Shown here in pieces: positions 1 through 12,407 of a stretch of 64,000 bases of DNA. The notes beneath the pieces are model-generated. The model was not told the origin of the DNA, searched no databases, and saw only the letters and a list, made by a program, of their open reading frames with translations. The DNA lies in the NCBI RefSeq assembly GCF_900496995.4, contig NC_044010.1, positions 992,001-1,056,000 of the forward strand, given 5' to 3'. Position 1 is the stretch's first letter. The number at the start of each line of letters is the position of its first letter. The DNA comes from Aquila chrysaetos chrysaetos (Eukaryota > Chordata > Aves > Accipitriformes > Accipitridae). Made by a program: the position numbers and the translations under genes.

Positions 1-770
1 GTGGGCGCCCGATTGGGCTATTCAAATGAGCCGTCCGCCTGGCAACAGGTTTCCTATTGGCTGCCGGGGGTAAGCCCGCTGGCGGGGTGTGTGTAGAGGG
101 GGGGTTGCAGGGACGGTTGCTGCAGTGAGGAGGGAGGGGCCGCTGGCACGTGGGGCGGTGGGGCAGGCGAGGGCGTGAGGCGGTGGGGGGCAGCGCTGCG
201 GCCTGTGGGGCTCTGCTGGGTTCGGCCTCCCCTTCCGTGGGTCCTCCCTTTTTGGGGGGTCCTGGCTGGAGTCCGGGGTGGTTTGTGAGGAGACGGGCCT
301 GAAGCAGACTGTTTTGAAGCAGCCAGGCAGCGTGGGGTGCAGGCGTCGCCTGCCTCCGGCGCTTAAAGCGGGGAGGCCTCGGTGGCGTGAGCGGGGCCGT
401 GCCTCGGTGTTCTCAGCCCTGTGTGCTACTCCGCGGTAGCACGGCAGGTGTTAGGGCCGGGGCACCGGTGAGCTCACCACTCCCCGGCGCTGCCGTGATG
501 GCCTGCTGACGCTCTTTGGTGAGGGCAGCTCCAACTGCCCGCTGCCGGTTTGGCCTCCTGGCTCCGGCGGTGAGCGGTGGCGCGGCCAGGCAGCTTACAG
601 CGTGCAATACTGACGCCTGACGCCTGCCTGGGAAACGGGGCCCTTCCCGGCCCCCGCCGGCTGCGGAGGCGTTGGTGGTTGCCTCCGGGCAGGGGGGGAG
701 CCTGCTGAGAAGGATCACCACCCAGCTCTTGAGTCTCCTTTTAAGCACAAGTCCTTTCTGCAGAACGGCA
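1..770. promoter_or_regulatory. CpG island / promoter at left edge
   Basis: Seen: GC- and CpG-rich DNA up to about 770, then an abrupt change to ordinary composition. Near the edge there are two reversed CCAAT boxes (ATTGG at 12-16 and 56-60) and TTCAAA at 21-26, which is TTTGAA on the minus strand. Read on the minus strand, CCAAT is followed 29 nt later by TTTGAA, the usual order of an NF-Y box and a CHR element in G2/M promoters. Inference: a gene read leftwards starts just outside the window. No coding exon is recognised inside the island; a minus-strand open frame at 413-748 resembles nothing I know. Confidence 0.55.
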
Positions 771-780
771 GGTTGTGTCT

Positions 781-3700
781 TGCAGCCGCGGGGATTTGTT
801 AACTAAACAGATGTTCCTATAGCCGCACTTCAGACCATTGTTTATCAGCTTGAGCAGACCGGGATGACTAAATTCCCTTTACCTTTCCCAGAAGATTTAT
901 GTTGTCCCACTCTTAGTCACAGGCACGCACAAAAAATCTGCATGCATTTGCAAGCCTACATACAAAACTAAGCATGCACATGAGTACATATGGATGTACA
1001 CGTGTACGCAGCCATTCTCACAGGTACAAGGCAAGGTTATTAAGCCATCTGGTTGGAAAATGTGTTTAGGCACACAAGCCCTTCTTGTCCTTCTGATACA
1101 AACTCAGTAAGCCACTGTGGAAAGTCAGGATTTAAAACTGGTGCTCTGAGTTTAATGGAATGTGTTTCAGTTTGAGCATTTAATAGAAAAAGCAATTGGT
1201 ACTTGCAGAACAGGGAGAGTGATAAGTACGTATCTCCTGAAGGAAAGTATGAAAGAGATTGGATAAATTGTAATCTGTGTGACAGGGAGGTAGGAAGTCC
1301 CCACCTTGTCATCCCGTCTCCCCTGCAGCTATGGCTGTTTCTCTCATGATCTAAATCTACATTCTTCCTAGCTACACACAGTGCATAGTGCCTGCTCCAA
1401 AGAAATTGTCATGTAACCCAGACACACAGATCTAGGCTAGTACCGAAATAACAAATCATGAAAATGCATGCATTAATTATTTTTTTTTCCCTACCGTTTC
1501 ACAAAGCCCCTCTGGCCAGTTTCTCAGGTCTAGCTGCTATCAGTGTTCAAGTACCCCTTTTTTATCCCTCTCTTCTGCAAGAGGAAAATCGTAATTTCTG
1601 GAGCTACACCCAAAAATATGAGCCAAAAAAATCTATAAAGTGGCCAGATGTTCTTCCTCTCTGCTTCTGCTTGTCAGGAGATGCGTGGCTCGTGGCTCTG
1701 CTGTTCTCTTCACCAATCCAGGTTTTTTATTCTTTTTCCTTCAGAGGCTCAACTACTGAAAATGCAAAACTACACCAACACGCATCCCCTGGCAGAGACA
1801 TTTTCACGTTAATGCCCAAACAGGCTTTGACACAACATCCTAGAGCGGAGAAAGCAAGGATTGTATTCAGCGATGTTGCTGTGCCCAACGCGCCTTCTTG
1901 ACACAGCGCACCCACAGATGCAAATAGACAAACACCTGTTTGTGTAAGGGAAGCGTGTTTCCAGCAACCTGTAGGATGGGGCTGTTTGGTCAGCTCTGCA
2001 AACTGGTGTGCTGCCTGTGACCTCTCCCTTCCACCCCAGCACCTGCAGTGTGCAGCCTCACGTTTTCCCTTCCACGCTCCCCACCATATCCTCTTTGCAA
2101 TTGTTAACCTCATCTGTTGCTTCTCGACTTTTGCCTCCTACCTGTGTTCTTGGCAGCATTCTTCCCGTGGCCCTCACCCTGGCTTCTCTTTGTGACATCC
2201 TTTATCCCAGCTACAAAATTCATCTCATGCCCCCCCAGCCTTTTTCCACCTGTCCCATTTTGCCCTGCATGCCTGTATCAACTATATTTTTCCCCTCAAA
2301 TCTGATGTGAAACTCTTCCTCGTGCCCTGTGACATGCCCGTTTCTGCATCCCAACTCTTCTTGCCCTTCAGATCTTGATGGTGAGATTCTCTTGCCTTCT
2401 AGTGTGCAGCTGCTTCGCTCAAGCCCCGAGGGCATCCCTTAACTGTCTCACCTAACTCTTCCCCCTGTCTTCTGCTCCTCCATCTGATTTGTGCCACTCT
2501 GCATTTCGTCTGCCGGATCAATTTGCATCTTTTCTCTGCTTCCCTCTCCCATCTGTGTTTTCCCCTTCGTTGCAAATGTGAGTATACTCATTGTGCGGTC
2601 TGCGGATGCGAGTCCCTTTTCAGTATGTGCTGTAATCTTTGCCTCAAGTTGCTTTGCTAACTCAGCAGAATACATTCCATCCTTTTCGGAGTCTTAATGG
2701 CCTCCAAAAGACAAAAATGAGGGAGGTGCAGAAGTTACATGATATATCATTGTTTGGGAACATAGACAGACAATATGCCTGCCTGTCTGCAGCCCCAACA
2801 ACAACATGAATGTAACTTTCTTGGTACAAAAAGTTACAGTTTTTGTGCTGCACTCTGTTTGTGCTTTGTGTTTATGCAGGTGTGTGCATGTGTTTAGATG
2901 CAGTACCTACCTATTTGTGTATGGTGGTGATATTTTCACTCTGTTACATGCATTCGCTTTGGTAAGTATAGAAAGTATGGTACTTCTCTACCGAGGCATG
3001 TGTTAAACTTGCATGTGCATGTCTTCATTTGTGACCGTGTGCTTGCATATGTGTCTGGGCTTTCATGCATGGCATGTTTTTTTCTGTTTCTAGCACATGA
3101 AGGATGCATGCACCTAGAAGCAAATATTTATGCATTTTGTTTTAATACCTTGCTAGTCTTGTCACTGTATTCTGTTGTGGGGGGACGGGACTTTTTGTTT
3201 ATTTTGAAGGCTGAACTAACTATGAGCCATTTTCTGAGCAAAAGCAAAACACAATACTGGTTATTTCAAGAATTTTATTTTCTGAACTAACTCATAAGTG
3301 GTTCCGAAACTCTTCCAAACTGTTTGCTGAACAACAAAAGAGCGGAAGGTTGTGTATTTGCATTAACTTTTCTTAGATTTACATAAATTCAGACACAGAG
3401 AGTATCTGTCCTTTCACTTACAGTGAAACTACCAAAATCTCAATGTGCGGAGGGCATGTGTTTGGATGCATTTATGTATTTAATCCACACTGTTCATCTT
3501 TCTGCCCTGTGTCCATTAAAAATCCAGGCAGATAATCAGTTTTCTTCTTCTTTCATGATGCTGTATCCTGAAGTCAAGAGGAAGTACCCAAGAATTCAAT
3601 CACCAGCCAACTTTGCATAGGGAAATGGCTTCCTGAGAGGCAACACATTTAAATAAGCACTGCGGAGGGCTGGGAAGCAGGGTAGGTAACGTGACGAGAG

Positions 3701-4124
3701 GAAGCAAGAGGAGTAGAAGGGAGTGACGAGGGGTGACACAGCCTGTCAGAAGACCAGAAAGGGGAGGGAGGTTTTCAATCGTGATTTTTGTGAACCTCTC
3801 TTTGCTAACACAGCACAGATGGAGGTCGTGGTTCTCAGTCACAGCGTGACAGACACATTCTTAACACGAGCAAAATATTCTGAAAGTAATCGCTGCCGCG
3901 CAACACAAGCTGCAGCCACCACAAGCTGGCTCTAGCATCCCAAATACGAATTGTCACGTTTGAGGATCAAATCAGAGCTGTCCTTCACTCAGGGTGCCCT
4001 TCATCTGAGGTCAGAGTTAGTTGTTGGGTGAGGATTACGTAAGAGGCACAGATGAAGGGAACCAATGAGGAAATGGCTGTGGGTAGCTCTGACTTCTGAT
4101 AACGAGCATTTCTTTGTCTTACAG
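781..4124. other. Intergenic stretch, no gene recognised
   Basis: Ordinary-composition DNA. It contains CA/TG-rich alternating stretches (about 950-1010 and 2860-3100) and a pyrimidine-rich plus strand at 2010-2560. A plus-strand open frame at 1458-1901 (147 codons) has no recognisable domain and no convincing splice or start context, so I do not call it a gene. Confidence 0.5.
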
Positions 4125-4212
4125 GCGTCCACAGGGGCCCTGGAACGTTTGGACACATTAAGAAGCTCTTTCTCTCTCGTTGGCCAAAATGATCGGTCCC
4201 TGGAAGCAGCAG
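4125..4212 (+). other. Candidate internal coding exon, unidentified
   Basis: A pyrimidine-rich acceptor (TCTTTGTCTTACAG) precedes an 88-nt segment that ends in a GCAG/gtaaca donor. Only one of the three plus frames is open; it encodes 29 residues including GALERLDTLRSSF and LVGQNDRSLEAA, a helical, charged composition that looks coding. I cannot name the protein or join the exon to another one. It could belong to a gene starting in the left-edge CpG island, or be chance. Confidence 0.3.
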
Positions 4213-4549
4213 GTAACAAGGCATGATTTTTCAGCGTACTGTTTATTTACGTTCACCACGTGATACTCAGTTTGCTTTTAAAACGCTTCCACCGTGGCTG
4301 CCCCTTTGGCCGACGGTGCCGCTGGGGGGAGGCTGCCTGGCAGCAGCCGGCGGTAGGTGGGAGAAGGTGGAGTTGATGGCAGCGGGTGCCATTCACCCCT
4401 CTTCCATTTTGCCCTTCGCTCAGCTCCTCCTGGCTGCCTGCTGAGCTCCTTCATCCTCCCCTTCCCCCCGCATCCCCCACCGCCTCCAGCACAACCTGGG
4501 CAGCTTAAAAAAAAAAAAAAAAGGAAATGGAGAGCCGTAGTTAACAGCT

Positions 4550-4555
4550 TTTATT
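4550..4555 (-). terminator. Possible poly(A) signal (minus strand)
   Basis: TTTATT on the plus strand reads AATAAA on the minus strand. It lies about 95 nt beyond the stop codon of the minus-strand frame at 4650-5007, which is where a 3' end would be expected if that frame is a real terminal exon. Confidence 0.25.
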
Positions 4556-4649
4556 CGTGACAAAAACAGAAGCAGCCTAAATAGAGAGTGGGAGAGGAGC
4601 AAGATGGGAGTCTTGCTTCTCATTCATGCCCCCACGTGCTTCGTTATTC

Positions 4650-5007
4650 TTAACGTAGCAAATGGCCATCCCCTTGGTGCACGTTAGACATAGCGTGGCA
4701 AGAAACCTCTCCTACAAACAGTGCTGTAAGGCAGCTTCTCCATTCCTCGGAACTGTGGGCTTGTCCGTGTTCCAGAAAAGGGTTGCGTTTCCAATTCCTC
4801 CTTCCAGGGTTTCGCCCAGCATTTGCCACCAGCACGATTCTTTGCAAGCTAGATTCCCTCATGATTTGCTGAGCTGGCAATACCACTGGTAACGTGGTCT
4901 TTGGTAACGTAGGTTCATCAGGTGTAAGAACTGCCTGTAAGGCTACAGAAATACCCACAGCCTCAGCCTCCAGTCTCATAAAGTCAGCCCTTTGGGTCGC
5001 AGGCCAC
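4650..5007 (-). CDS. Possible terminal coding exon, unidentified protein
   Basis: A good minus-strand acceptor (tract CTGTTTCTGTCCCTAATG..., CCGCAG) opens a 119-codon frame that ends in TAA. A poly(A) signal follows about 95 nt later. The peptide contains RADFMRLEAEAVGISVALQ and QIMRESSLQRIVLVANAG, with mixed, protein-like composition. No family is recognised. Upstream minus-strand open pieces lie around 5305-5445 (with an AGGCAG/gtaaag donor), 5527-5821 and 5874-6188, so a transcript divergent from the MLF2 promoter is possible. The 5305-5445 piece ends in phase 0 whereas this exon needs two leading bases, so the parts do not join directly. Weak call. Confidence 0.25.
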
Positions 5008-5013
5008 CTGCGG

Positions 5014-6228
5014 AGGAGCAGCATTAGGGACAGAAACAGGATCTGCAAAGCAGTACTTGTTCCAGACTCTGTTCTATTCCTTCCCTATCTCTGTGTTTGG
5101 AAGGCAGCAATGCCTGACTTGAGTATTTGGAAAAAACTGAGGGAGTCTTACCATCTCTAGGATGTTTCAGGAGTGGGAGGATCACTGGCGTCTGGGGGAC
5201 AGCAAGTCATTTTATCACAGATTTGGGGGAAAAAAAGAAAAAGAAAAAAAAAGAGATGCTTACGTTCTTGCCCAAGAAGCTCTTTACCTGCCTTGGAATC
5301 CTGCCACTCGAGGTCAACTCCACACACTCAAACATCAGGAGAGCCTCAGAGCAAAAGGAAAACACACCGATCAGGAAAGGCTTTCCGGACCGGAGGTCTC
5401 TGAAGGATGATTCAGGGTTGCAGAAGAAGCGGCAGAGAGGCTGAGGCGGCGTCAGCAGAGGCTCTGTATGAACTCCCGTGCTCACAGACCAGCTCTGAGC
5501 CGGTGACAGGAGCGCGTTTCAGCAGCTCACCCACGAACGGCCTCCCTAAGGAGCACTGCCCGAGCGGTTTGTCGCTGCTTTGCCTGCGCCCTGCCTGGGA
5601 TCCGTCTCCACCCCGCGATCCTGCACCATGGTGCTATCCACAGCTTCCCTGTCGTCGTGGACATGAGTTTCAGCCTCCGAAGAACGCACATACTGGATAC
5701 AAGGGGGGACATCTGAAGAGCCTTCTGCGTACGCCCAGGCACGGGCCTCCACCGAGAGGTCTTCTGTTCTTTCTGGACACCAAGCGGTTTTGAGACCTGC
5801 TGTAGCAAGAACTGTTGCCAAGTCCCCTACTCATCCCACCACGTAAAGCACGCCACCGGGTCGTTTTCCTCCGTCAGACTCCGAAATCCAAGGACGTGGC
5901 TCCTGCCACAACTCGGGAGTTCCGATTTCTCAACCACATCTTGCAACCTGCTCTTTCCAGTCCTCTGGCCATGGGTTTCGCCTGGCTCCCGCACGCAGCG
6001 GGCAGGATGCGACAGTCGACAAAAACATCCCTGCGGAAGCGTGCCCCTGGTCTCGGGCTGGAATGACTCAGTCCGCTCTCTTCCAGCCGGCGGTACCCGG
6101 AGGCAACCGGCACCCCACGGATGGGTGGTGTAGGCGCACCGGGTACGATTCCCGGCGGCTTCCCCCCGGGGTCAGCGACGACCCGCAACCCAGTTTAACA
6201 AAGCACCCTCCCCGTTTAATAACTGCCC
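5014..6228. other. GC-moderate upstream flank of MLF2
   Basis: Contains an A-rich tract at 5229-5252 and several overlapping open frames on the minus strand. No recognisable gene. The segment leads into the MLF2 CpG island. Confidence 0.4.
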
Positions 6229-6229
6229 G

Positions 6230-6843
6230 TGCGCCGTTCCGTGCTCTCTCGGTCACGCCGGGCCGGGTGGCGTTCGCTGCGCCCCGCCGCTCCCGCACCG
6301 ACCGGGGCCGGTCTGGCGGACCCCGCCGCGGGGGTGCCGCCAGGGGGCGCTCTGCCGAGCCGCCCTTCCCGGCTCTCGGGGCGCGCGGTGACGTCGGCGA
6401 GGGGCGGGGCTCCCCCGTCTCCTTCCCCCCCTCCCTCGGTAAGCACCTCCTCGCCCGGACCGGTCGCGCATGCGCGGAGCCAGCCGGCTGGCGCGGGCGG
6501 GGCGGCGGGGACGAGCGCGGTCCCAGGCCGCGATGGGAGCGGAGGCGTGATCGGTCCGCAGGCCGCCTCCTGCCGCCGAAGGAAGGGGAAGGGGCTGCGC
6601 CCGCCGCTCGGCACCCACCGGCAGGCAGGCAGGGGAAGGGGCCTGGGACCGGGACCGGGAGGGCCGCGACGGGGGAGGCGGGGGGGAGTCGCGGCCTATG
6701 GTGCGGCGGGGGGGAGCGCTGCCATCACCTGCCCGGGATGGGGGCGATGCGGAGGGAGGGGCGGATGGCGGCAGGTTCCGCTGCTCGCCCCCTCGCCGCC
6801 CTCGGCCTGGGCTGTGCTCACTCCCCCCCTCTCCCCTCCGCAG
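6230..6843 (+). promoter_or_regulatory. MLF2: MLF2 CpG-island promoter and 5' non-coding exon
   Basis: Dense CpG DNA with a CRE-like TGACGTCG at 6389-6396 and a GC box GGGGCGGGGC at 6401-6410. There is no TATA box, as expected for a housekeeping promoter. A donor (TCG/gtaagc, after about 6438) would end the non-coding first exon, and the acceptor CCGCAG at 6838-6843 opens the exon that holds the start codon. The exact transcription start cannot be read from the sequence. Confidence 0.7.
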
Positions 6844-6867
6844 AGGCCGCCCCCGACCGAGGGAAGC

Positions 6868-9800
6868 ATGTTCCGGCTGATGAGGGATGGCGAGCCGGAG
6901 GACCCCATGTTTGCCATGTGAGTCGAGCTGGGCATCCTCCCGGGGGGGTGGGTGGGGGGACACAGATTATCCCCTGGGGGGGGGGGGGGGGGGGGCTACC
7001 CTCCCGTCCGAATAGGCGGGCAAAGGGCCTTCTGGGCTGCGGGAAATAGCGCAACGCAGCTGTCTGGAGAAAAATAACAAACATTCCCTTCAGGGGCAGC
7101 GCAGGGAATAACCTGGTTCGCGTCGGTCTGATTTCTGCAATACTAGAGCATGGTCTTGGAGGAAAGCATAATTAAATAAAGTAGGCCAGAAAGCATTGCA
7201 ACTGTCTGAGGAAGAGAGAGCTGGAATACCTGATCTTTTTTGTTGCGTAAGGATTTTTTTTTTTTTTCTTATGCAAAGTAGGATTTCAGTTCAGATAGAT
7301 AATATCTACTGTTCCGTCCAGTGTTTGTTGCTGTGCTGCACAGGAAATCATTAATGGAGCTGGAGAAGACTGCTAAAGCAGTTGTCAAGTTGCGAGGAAA
7401 TGAGTAAAGAGACGGCAACAAGTAGTTTTGAAATACGAGTCTTGAAATCTAGCAAAGGCCCCAAGAACTCTTCCTGGGATTCCTTTTACTGAATGTTTTT
7501 GTTTCTGTCCACAGTCCAGAAATTGGATGCTATTGATAAATTTTGGCAGTGAAGCTATGTTGGCAGTCCTTGCCAAAGCAGATAAGGAATAGACTGTAAT
7601 ACAGTAAGAATTTGATTATGTTAAGCATGGCACTACTAGAAATTTGGTGGAATTAATTTACGTAGAAGAATAAAGTCAAGTTTTTCCTTGTAAAATTGGT
7701 AATAAGCAAGAACTTTATCAGCTGTAAACAGATTAGCAGGAGAGGAGACCTTGATGTCCCAGTTAGTCACAGAATGACTTGTGTTCTCATTGATGTGGCG
7801 GGTACGAGCCTAGCTTTTATTACGGGAAGCATTTCCAGTAGAGGCAGAAAAGTATTGGTTTGTAGTAGGTACTTTTGTGATCTCAGGATTATTCTGTGCT
7901 GTTGAGGTTATTCACGCTCAGGAGGGATAAGTGCAGACTATAAGATGTGCCGAAAAATGCTATGGTATTTCCCAGACTTTTTGTACTGTGGCCGCTGTGT
8001 CTTGTGACCGTTTGTCCTTATTCTCCTTTTTTCTCTCCTTGCTCCTCCAGCATGTGTGAATGCGTACAGCCCTCAAAGTGGAGGCTGCAAAAGAAGGAAA
8101 GAAAGGAAAACCAGTTAGGGACCCCAGTTATTGTTCCCTTTCCCTCTCAGATCTGCAAAAGCTGTATGTGGTCTCAGCCTCTTGACAGGTGTACACGTAC
8201 CATTGTAGGAAAACAGCAGCTGAAGATTACTTGGGGCAAAGGGATGTCACACAGTGTCAGGCCATACAGTCCATTGTGGAGGCTTCAGTCTTGCATTTGA
8301 GTGTGTTTGTGCATGGGTACATGGAGGGGCAAGAGGACGGTATCTAGGATCGCATGCTCTCTGATGCCATTAAGTGTAGTCCTCTCTTTGCAGCCAGGAG
8401 GGTCTTTGAGCACCTCCCTGCAAAATAAAGAACTGCTCTTCTAGAAGGGTTTGATTGTTTTGCAGAGCTGTTAATGTTAAGGGTTTTGATGGCACAAGAG
8501 GAAATGAGTATGAAATGATGAGGGTACATGGACAGCAGATCTGAGAAGTGGCTTTCATCTGTTAGAGCAGTGAGGTTCTGGAACAGCCTTGGCCGTGCTT
8601 GGCCCTAAAGCATTAGTGGGAGCAGAACACCAAACTACTTCTGAGCAGACATCAGTTAGTGCCTGAGAGGGATTCTGTGGTGTAGTACCTACCTTCTATT
8701 ACAAGAACTCAGATGGGATCCAGAGGTCCCTTCCAGCCCCAAGGATCACCATAAGCAACACTGAGTTCTTGGCATTCTGGATTTTCAGCTTGGAAAGGAA
8801 TGTACAGTTACATAAGAGAAACTCAAAGTCAGAATGGGTGGATTATGTGGGGCTTTGTCTTCTGTCATTCCTTCCTCACCGTTCTCTCAACCTTTCTGAA
8901 AGGGACCCTTTTGCCATCCACCGGCAGCACATGAACCGCATGCTTTCTGGAAGTTTCGGGTTCGGCCCGCTCCTTGGCATCACTGATGGGACCACACCTG
9001 GGGCGCGCCAGGCTGGCCGTAGGATGCAGGTAAGAGGGGCTGAGTACAGGATAGGATTTCTTAAACTGCCTTGATAGCTTTTGTCTTGCACCATTACTGG
9101 GTTGGGCATGCCCCTTGCCTTCACACAGATGGTGGGTGCAGAATTAATCTCTGAAACAGTGATGGTCTTGTCCTTTTCTTTATTCTGCCTGCATTAATAC
9201 ATTGAACGCAACTCCATTCAAGGTTGAATGGGCGGAGGGGAAGAAATACGTGTTATTTCTCAAGGGCATAAATCACTATAACTGGGAGAAACTTAGGAGC
9301 ATCACCTTCTGTCTGGTTTGTTAAGGATGATACCGTTTGAACCGCCATGAGTCTGTGGGGCACTTTCTTGATCTGTTTGTTGGGCCTGAGTGTTCTCAGT
9401 TCTGTTTCTGAGAAGGATGAGGGTATTCTGAGGAGGATCTAGTGTTTGGCTCTTGCAAGGTCATTCTCTGTTCTGTTTTTCTGTTGTCCTGGCAGGCAGG
9501 AGCTGTTTCACCCTTTGGGATGCTCGGCATGGTAAGTTCTCTGTTTGTCTGGGTCAAATTAGAGGCTTTCCAAGTAGTGGCTCCATACAGATATTCATCA
9601 GGGCTCTGTGCAGTTGGTGCTAAAATGTAGCCATCTGTGAGCAAGACCATCTATCCTGACGGGTAGTGAGGGTGGGAAGGTGTGAAGAGACCAGAATGAG
9701 CACTAGATTTATAGTAAGCGGAATACGGAAGAGGGCATTGAACTGGAACTGGAGGCAGCTGGTTTCTCTTGGACCTCTCTCATTGCTATATGACTTCAGG

Positions 9801-12407
9801 CCTTTCCCTTGTTTGCCCTCTAATGTTCTAATCTAGTCTGTGGGCTGTTTAGAGGAGAGAGGGGGGGAGGTTGTATTTGCAGCTTGACCAGAGAAGAGCT
9901 CTAAAGCTGTTACAGCACAATATTTCATAGGAATTGGGACAGTTAATACCCGGGAAGAGCAGATAGTCTCTTAATAACCTCATATGTCTGAAAAGAAGCT
10001 GCGGATCTGTTTGGAGGTAATGGAGGAACGGTGATGACGTGAGGAAAAGACTTGGACATCGGTAGGCAGAGGTTATTATTCAGCCTCCTTTGCCAGTGGT
10101 GGCGAATGGAGAAGCCAACAGAATACTTCAAGTGAACAGGACTGGAATGAGAATGGCTGTGTGTATGTGAGAAACACTGTGCTTGGAGCGTGCTGATCTC
10201 CGTCATCTACTAAAATAATGCAGTGGAAATAGGTTATTCCAGATCCAGCAACTTTAGCTGCCTTACTCTGCAGGATTGCCTCAGTGAAAGAGACTAAGCA
10301 TCCTGGAATTGTTGTAGCTCAGGGAAGGATTAAGAATACAAACAGATAGACTTCAAAGGATAATAATGCTGCGTGAGTACTGCTGTGCTGGAAACGAGAA
10401 CAAGAGGCTACTCAAGGAAACAAAAAAATCAGCAAGTTTAAACTGACATAGTAATTTTGTTTACATATTGCACAATTAACCTGTGGGACCTGCTGGCCCA
10501 GTATATTACTGCAGCCTTAGGTTTACAAGATTAAAAAGTCAGGTGTTTGTAGGGAAAATAAGAAAACTTGTTATTATGTTAGAAAGAATACAATCAATGG
10601 AAACTTCCTTGTGGTTTAAATTAAGACTTGACAGTGATGAGGTGAAAACATCATCGAGGACTACTGTCTTACGGTTAAGATCACTGTTGGTGCACATCCT
10701 GAGATTTCTTCTCTGAGCTTTGCTGAGTGCCCGGACTCGCGAACCCCCGTGCATTGGGAGTCAGGCCCAAACTAAAAGAACAACCTTTGCTGTATCCAGA
10801 GATCTGGAGAGCCAGAACACGTGGGCAACGCAGCCTGAGAGAATAGAGAGAACGGCAACCCCAAATTCTGGTTTTTTTCCTGCACTACTGAACGAAAGGG
10901 AAAAGAACAAGGCTTTTCTTCTTAGGTGGCATTTTTTTTGTCCCTTGCAGATAGTTTGTTGTTCTTTTCTCCTGTATCTTTCCAAACTGACTATTCTTGT
11001 GTTCTCTTTTCCTTTTTATCAGGCAGGTGGCTTTATAGATATGTTTGGGATGATGAACGACATGATTGGAAACATGGTAAGAACCCTCCATAAACCAGTC
11101 TGCATTGAGGGGAGTACTGAGGGTGCTTCTGCCATCCCCTCTATCGTCTCCCACCTTATTGTGCTCCTTTGGCATGGGCTGTGCTCAGGCTGCCGAGGTG
11201 GCTGAGGCTGTAAGCCTTGCTTCACGACCAGGATTCGGTGATAGAGAGCTTGTTCCTGAGGCGTACCCTCTGAGGGCAGGGAGGAGAGATGGGTGAGGAA
11301 GGAAGCGTGGGGGAAGACTTGTTTAGCAAGAAACAAGAATTAATTTAACAGGAAGATGTATTCTCCAGAAAGATGGACCCATGGGGATTATATTCTTCCT
11401 ATTGCAATTTCTTCCTACTTTGTTGTATAGAGAGAGAATTGACTGCCATCTCTCCTTCCCTCCCATTCCTTCTTTATACTGTTCCCCTTTTCTTCTTGCA
11501 GGAGCATATGACAAGTGGTGCTAACTGCCAGACATTTACCTCCTCAACTGTCATCTCCTATTCCAACCTGGGTGACGGGCCCAAAGTCTATCAAGAGACC
11601 TCGGAGATGCGTTCAGCACCTGGCGGGGTAAGGAGGAGACTGCAGTGCGTCTTCCCAGCACGAGGCTGCTGGTTTTGCTGTGGGTGGATAGACTTCGCTT
11701 GGTGGCTCAGTGCTGGCCACCCACAGCACTTCTGCTTTGCAGTCAGTTGCGGTTCGAGGAGCGCGTTGTGACTCACTGAACCATGCTGAGGGCCACTGGG
11801 AGGGGATGGGAAGTGCTGGCAGGGGGAAATCCATTTTTCCCTCTTCATTATGTTGCGTCTGACATCCTGGGAGTGGTGGCAGTGCAACATGACTGAAATA
11901 CTGCAGGCAAGAATCGGAGTGCCTTATGGGGCTGGGAGAATGAATTAAAATGTTGATCCTACACGGGAATCTGCCCTCAGATCCGTGAGACTAGACGGAC
12001 CGTAAGGGACTCGGACAGTGGCTTGGAACAAATGTCGATTGGACACCACATCAGGGAGCGGGCCCACATCATGCAGCGGTCCCGGAACCATCGCACGGGG
12101 GACCAGGAGGAGAGGCAGGACTACATCAACATGGATGAGAGTGAGTACCGCCCGTGTCCTCCTCCCAGCAAACCCCGGTGCCGCTTCCCCACCTCCTCCC
12201 GCTCTGAGCTTGTTCTTTCCTTACACAGGCGATGCAGCCGCATTCGACGATGAGTGGAGGCGAGAGACGTCCCGTTTCCGACCGCAGCGGGGCCTGGATT
12301 ACCGACGTCATGAAGGCAGCAGCGGCCGGCGGGCTGAAGGGACTCGTCTTGCGATCCAGGGCCCTGAGGATTCTCCCTCCAGACAGTCCCGTCGGTATGA
12401 CTGGTGA
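6868..12407 (+). CDS. MLF2: MLF2, myeloid leukemia factor 2 (7 coding exons, 243 aa)
   Basis: Exons: 6868-6917, 8903-9029, 9496-9531, 11023-11076, 11502-11627, 11981-12140, 12229-12407. All have GT-AG introns and the phases join to 732 nt. The product starts [18 protein letters not shown] and ends [11 protein letters not shown], matching the vertebrate MLF2 family along its length (243 versus 248 residues in human). Landmarks are [14 protein letters not shown] near residue 17, the conserved SPFGMLGM and [13 protein letters not shown] blocks, the STVISYSN segment, and the basic/acidic region [20 protein letters not shown] proteins act in nucleus and cytoplasm and are linked to transcriptional regulation and protein quality control; the molecular activity of MLF2 is poorly defined. 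The first ATG after the 5' non-coding exon fits the family start. There are no disabling lesions. The small 36- and 54-nt exons hold the Met-rich repeats. Confidence 0.97.
8430..8760 (+). mobile_element. Old CR1-like LINE 3' fragment in MLF2 intron
   Basis: The segment ends with the CR1 3'UTR pattern (GGTTCTGGAACAGCC, later AGGTCCCTTCCAGCCCC). Plus orientation and heavily mutated. The assignment rests on remembered CR1 3' sequence, not on an alignment. Confidence 0.5.

Noticed and set aside
6110-6170. tRNA-like T-arm (CCGGG TACGATT CCCGG)
   Set aside because: The T-loop lacks the invariant TTC, and no acceptor stem, D-arm or anticodon arm can be folded around it.
6063-7049. 328-codon plus and 236-codon minus frames over the MLF2 promoter
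   Set aside because: CpG-island artefacts. The plus frame runs across the splice sites of the MLF2 start exon, and the peptide is low-complexity Gly/Arg/Pro.
9320-9395. Possible C/D-box snoRNA in an MLF2 intron (GATGATA ... CTGA)
   Set aside because: No terminal stem brackets the boxes and the internal C'/D' boxes are not convincing.
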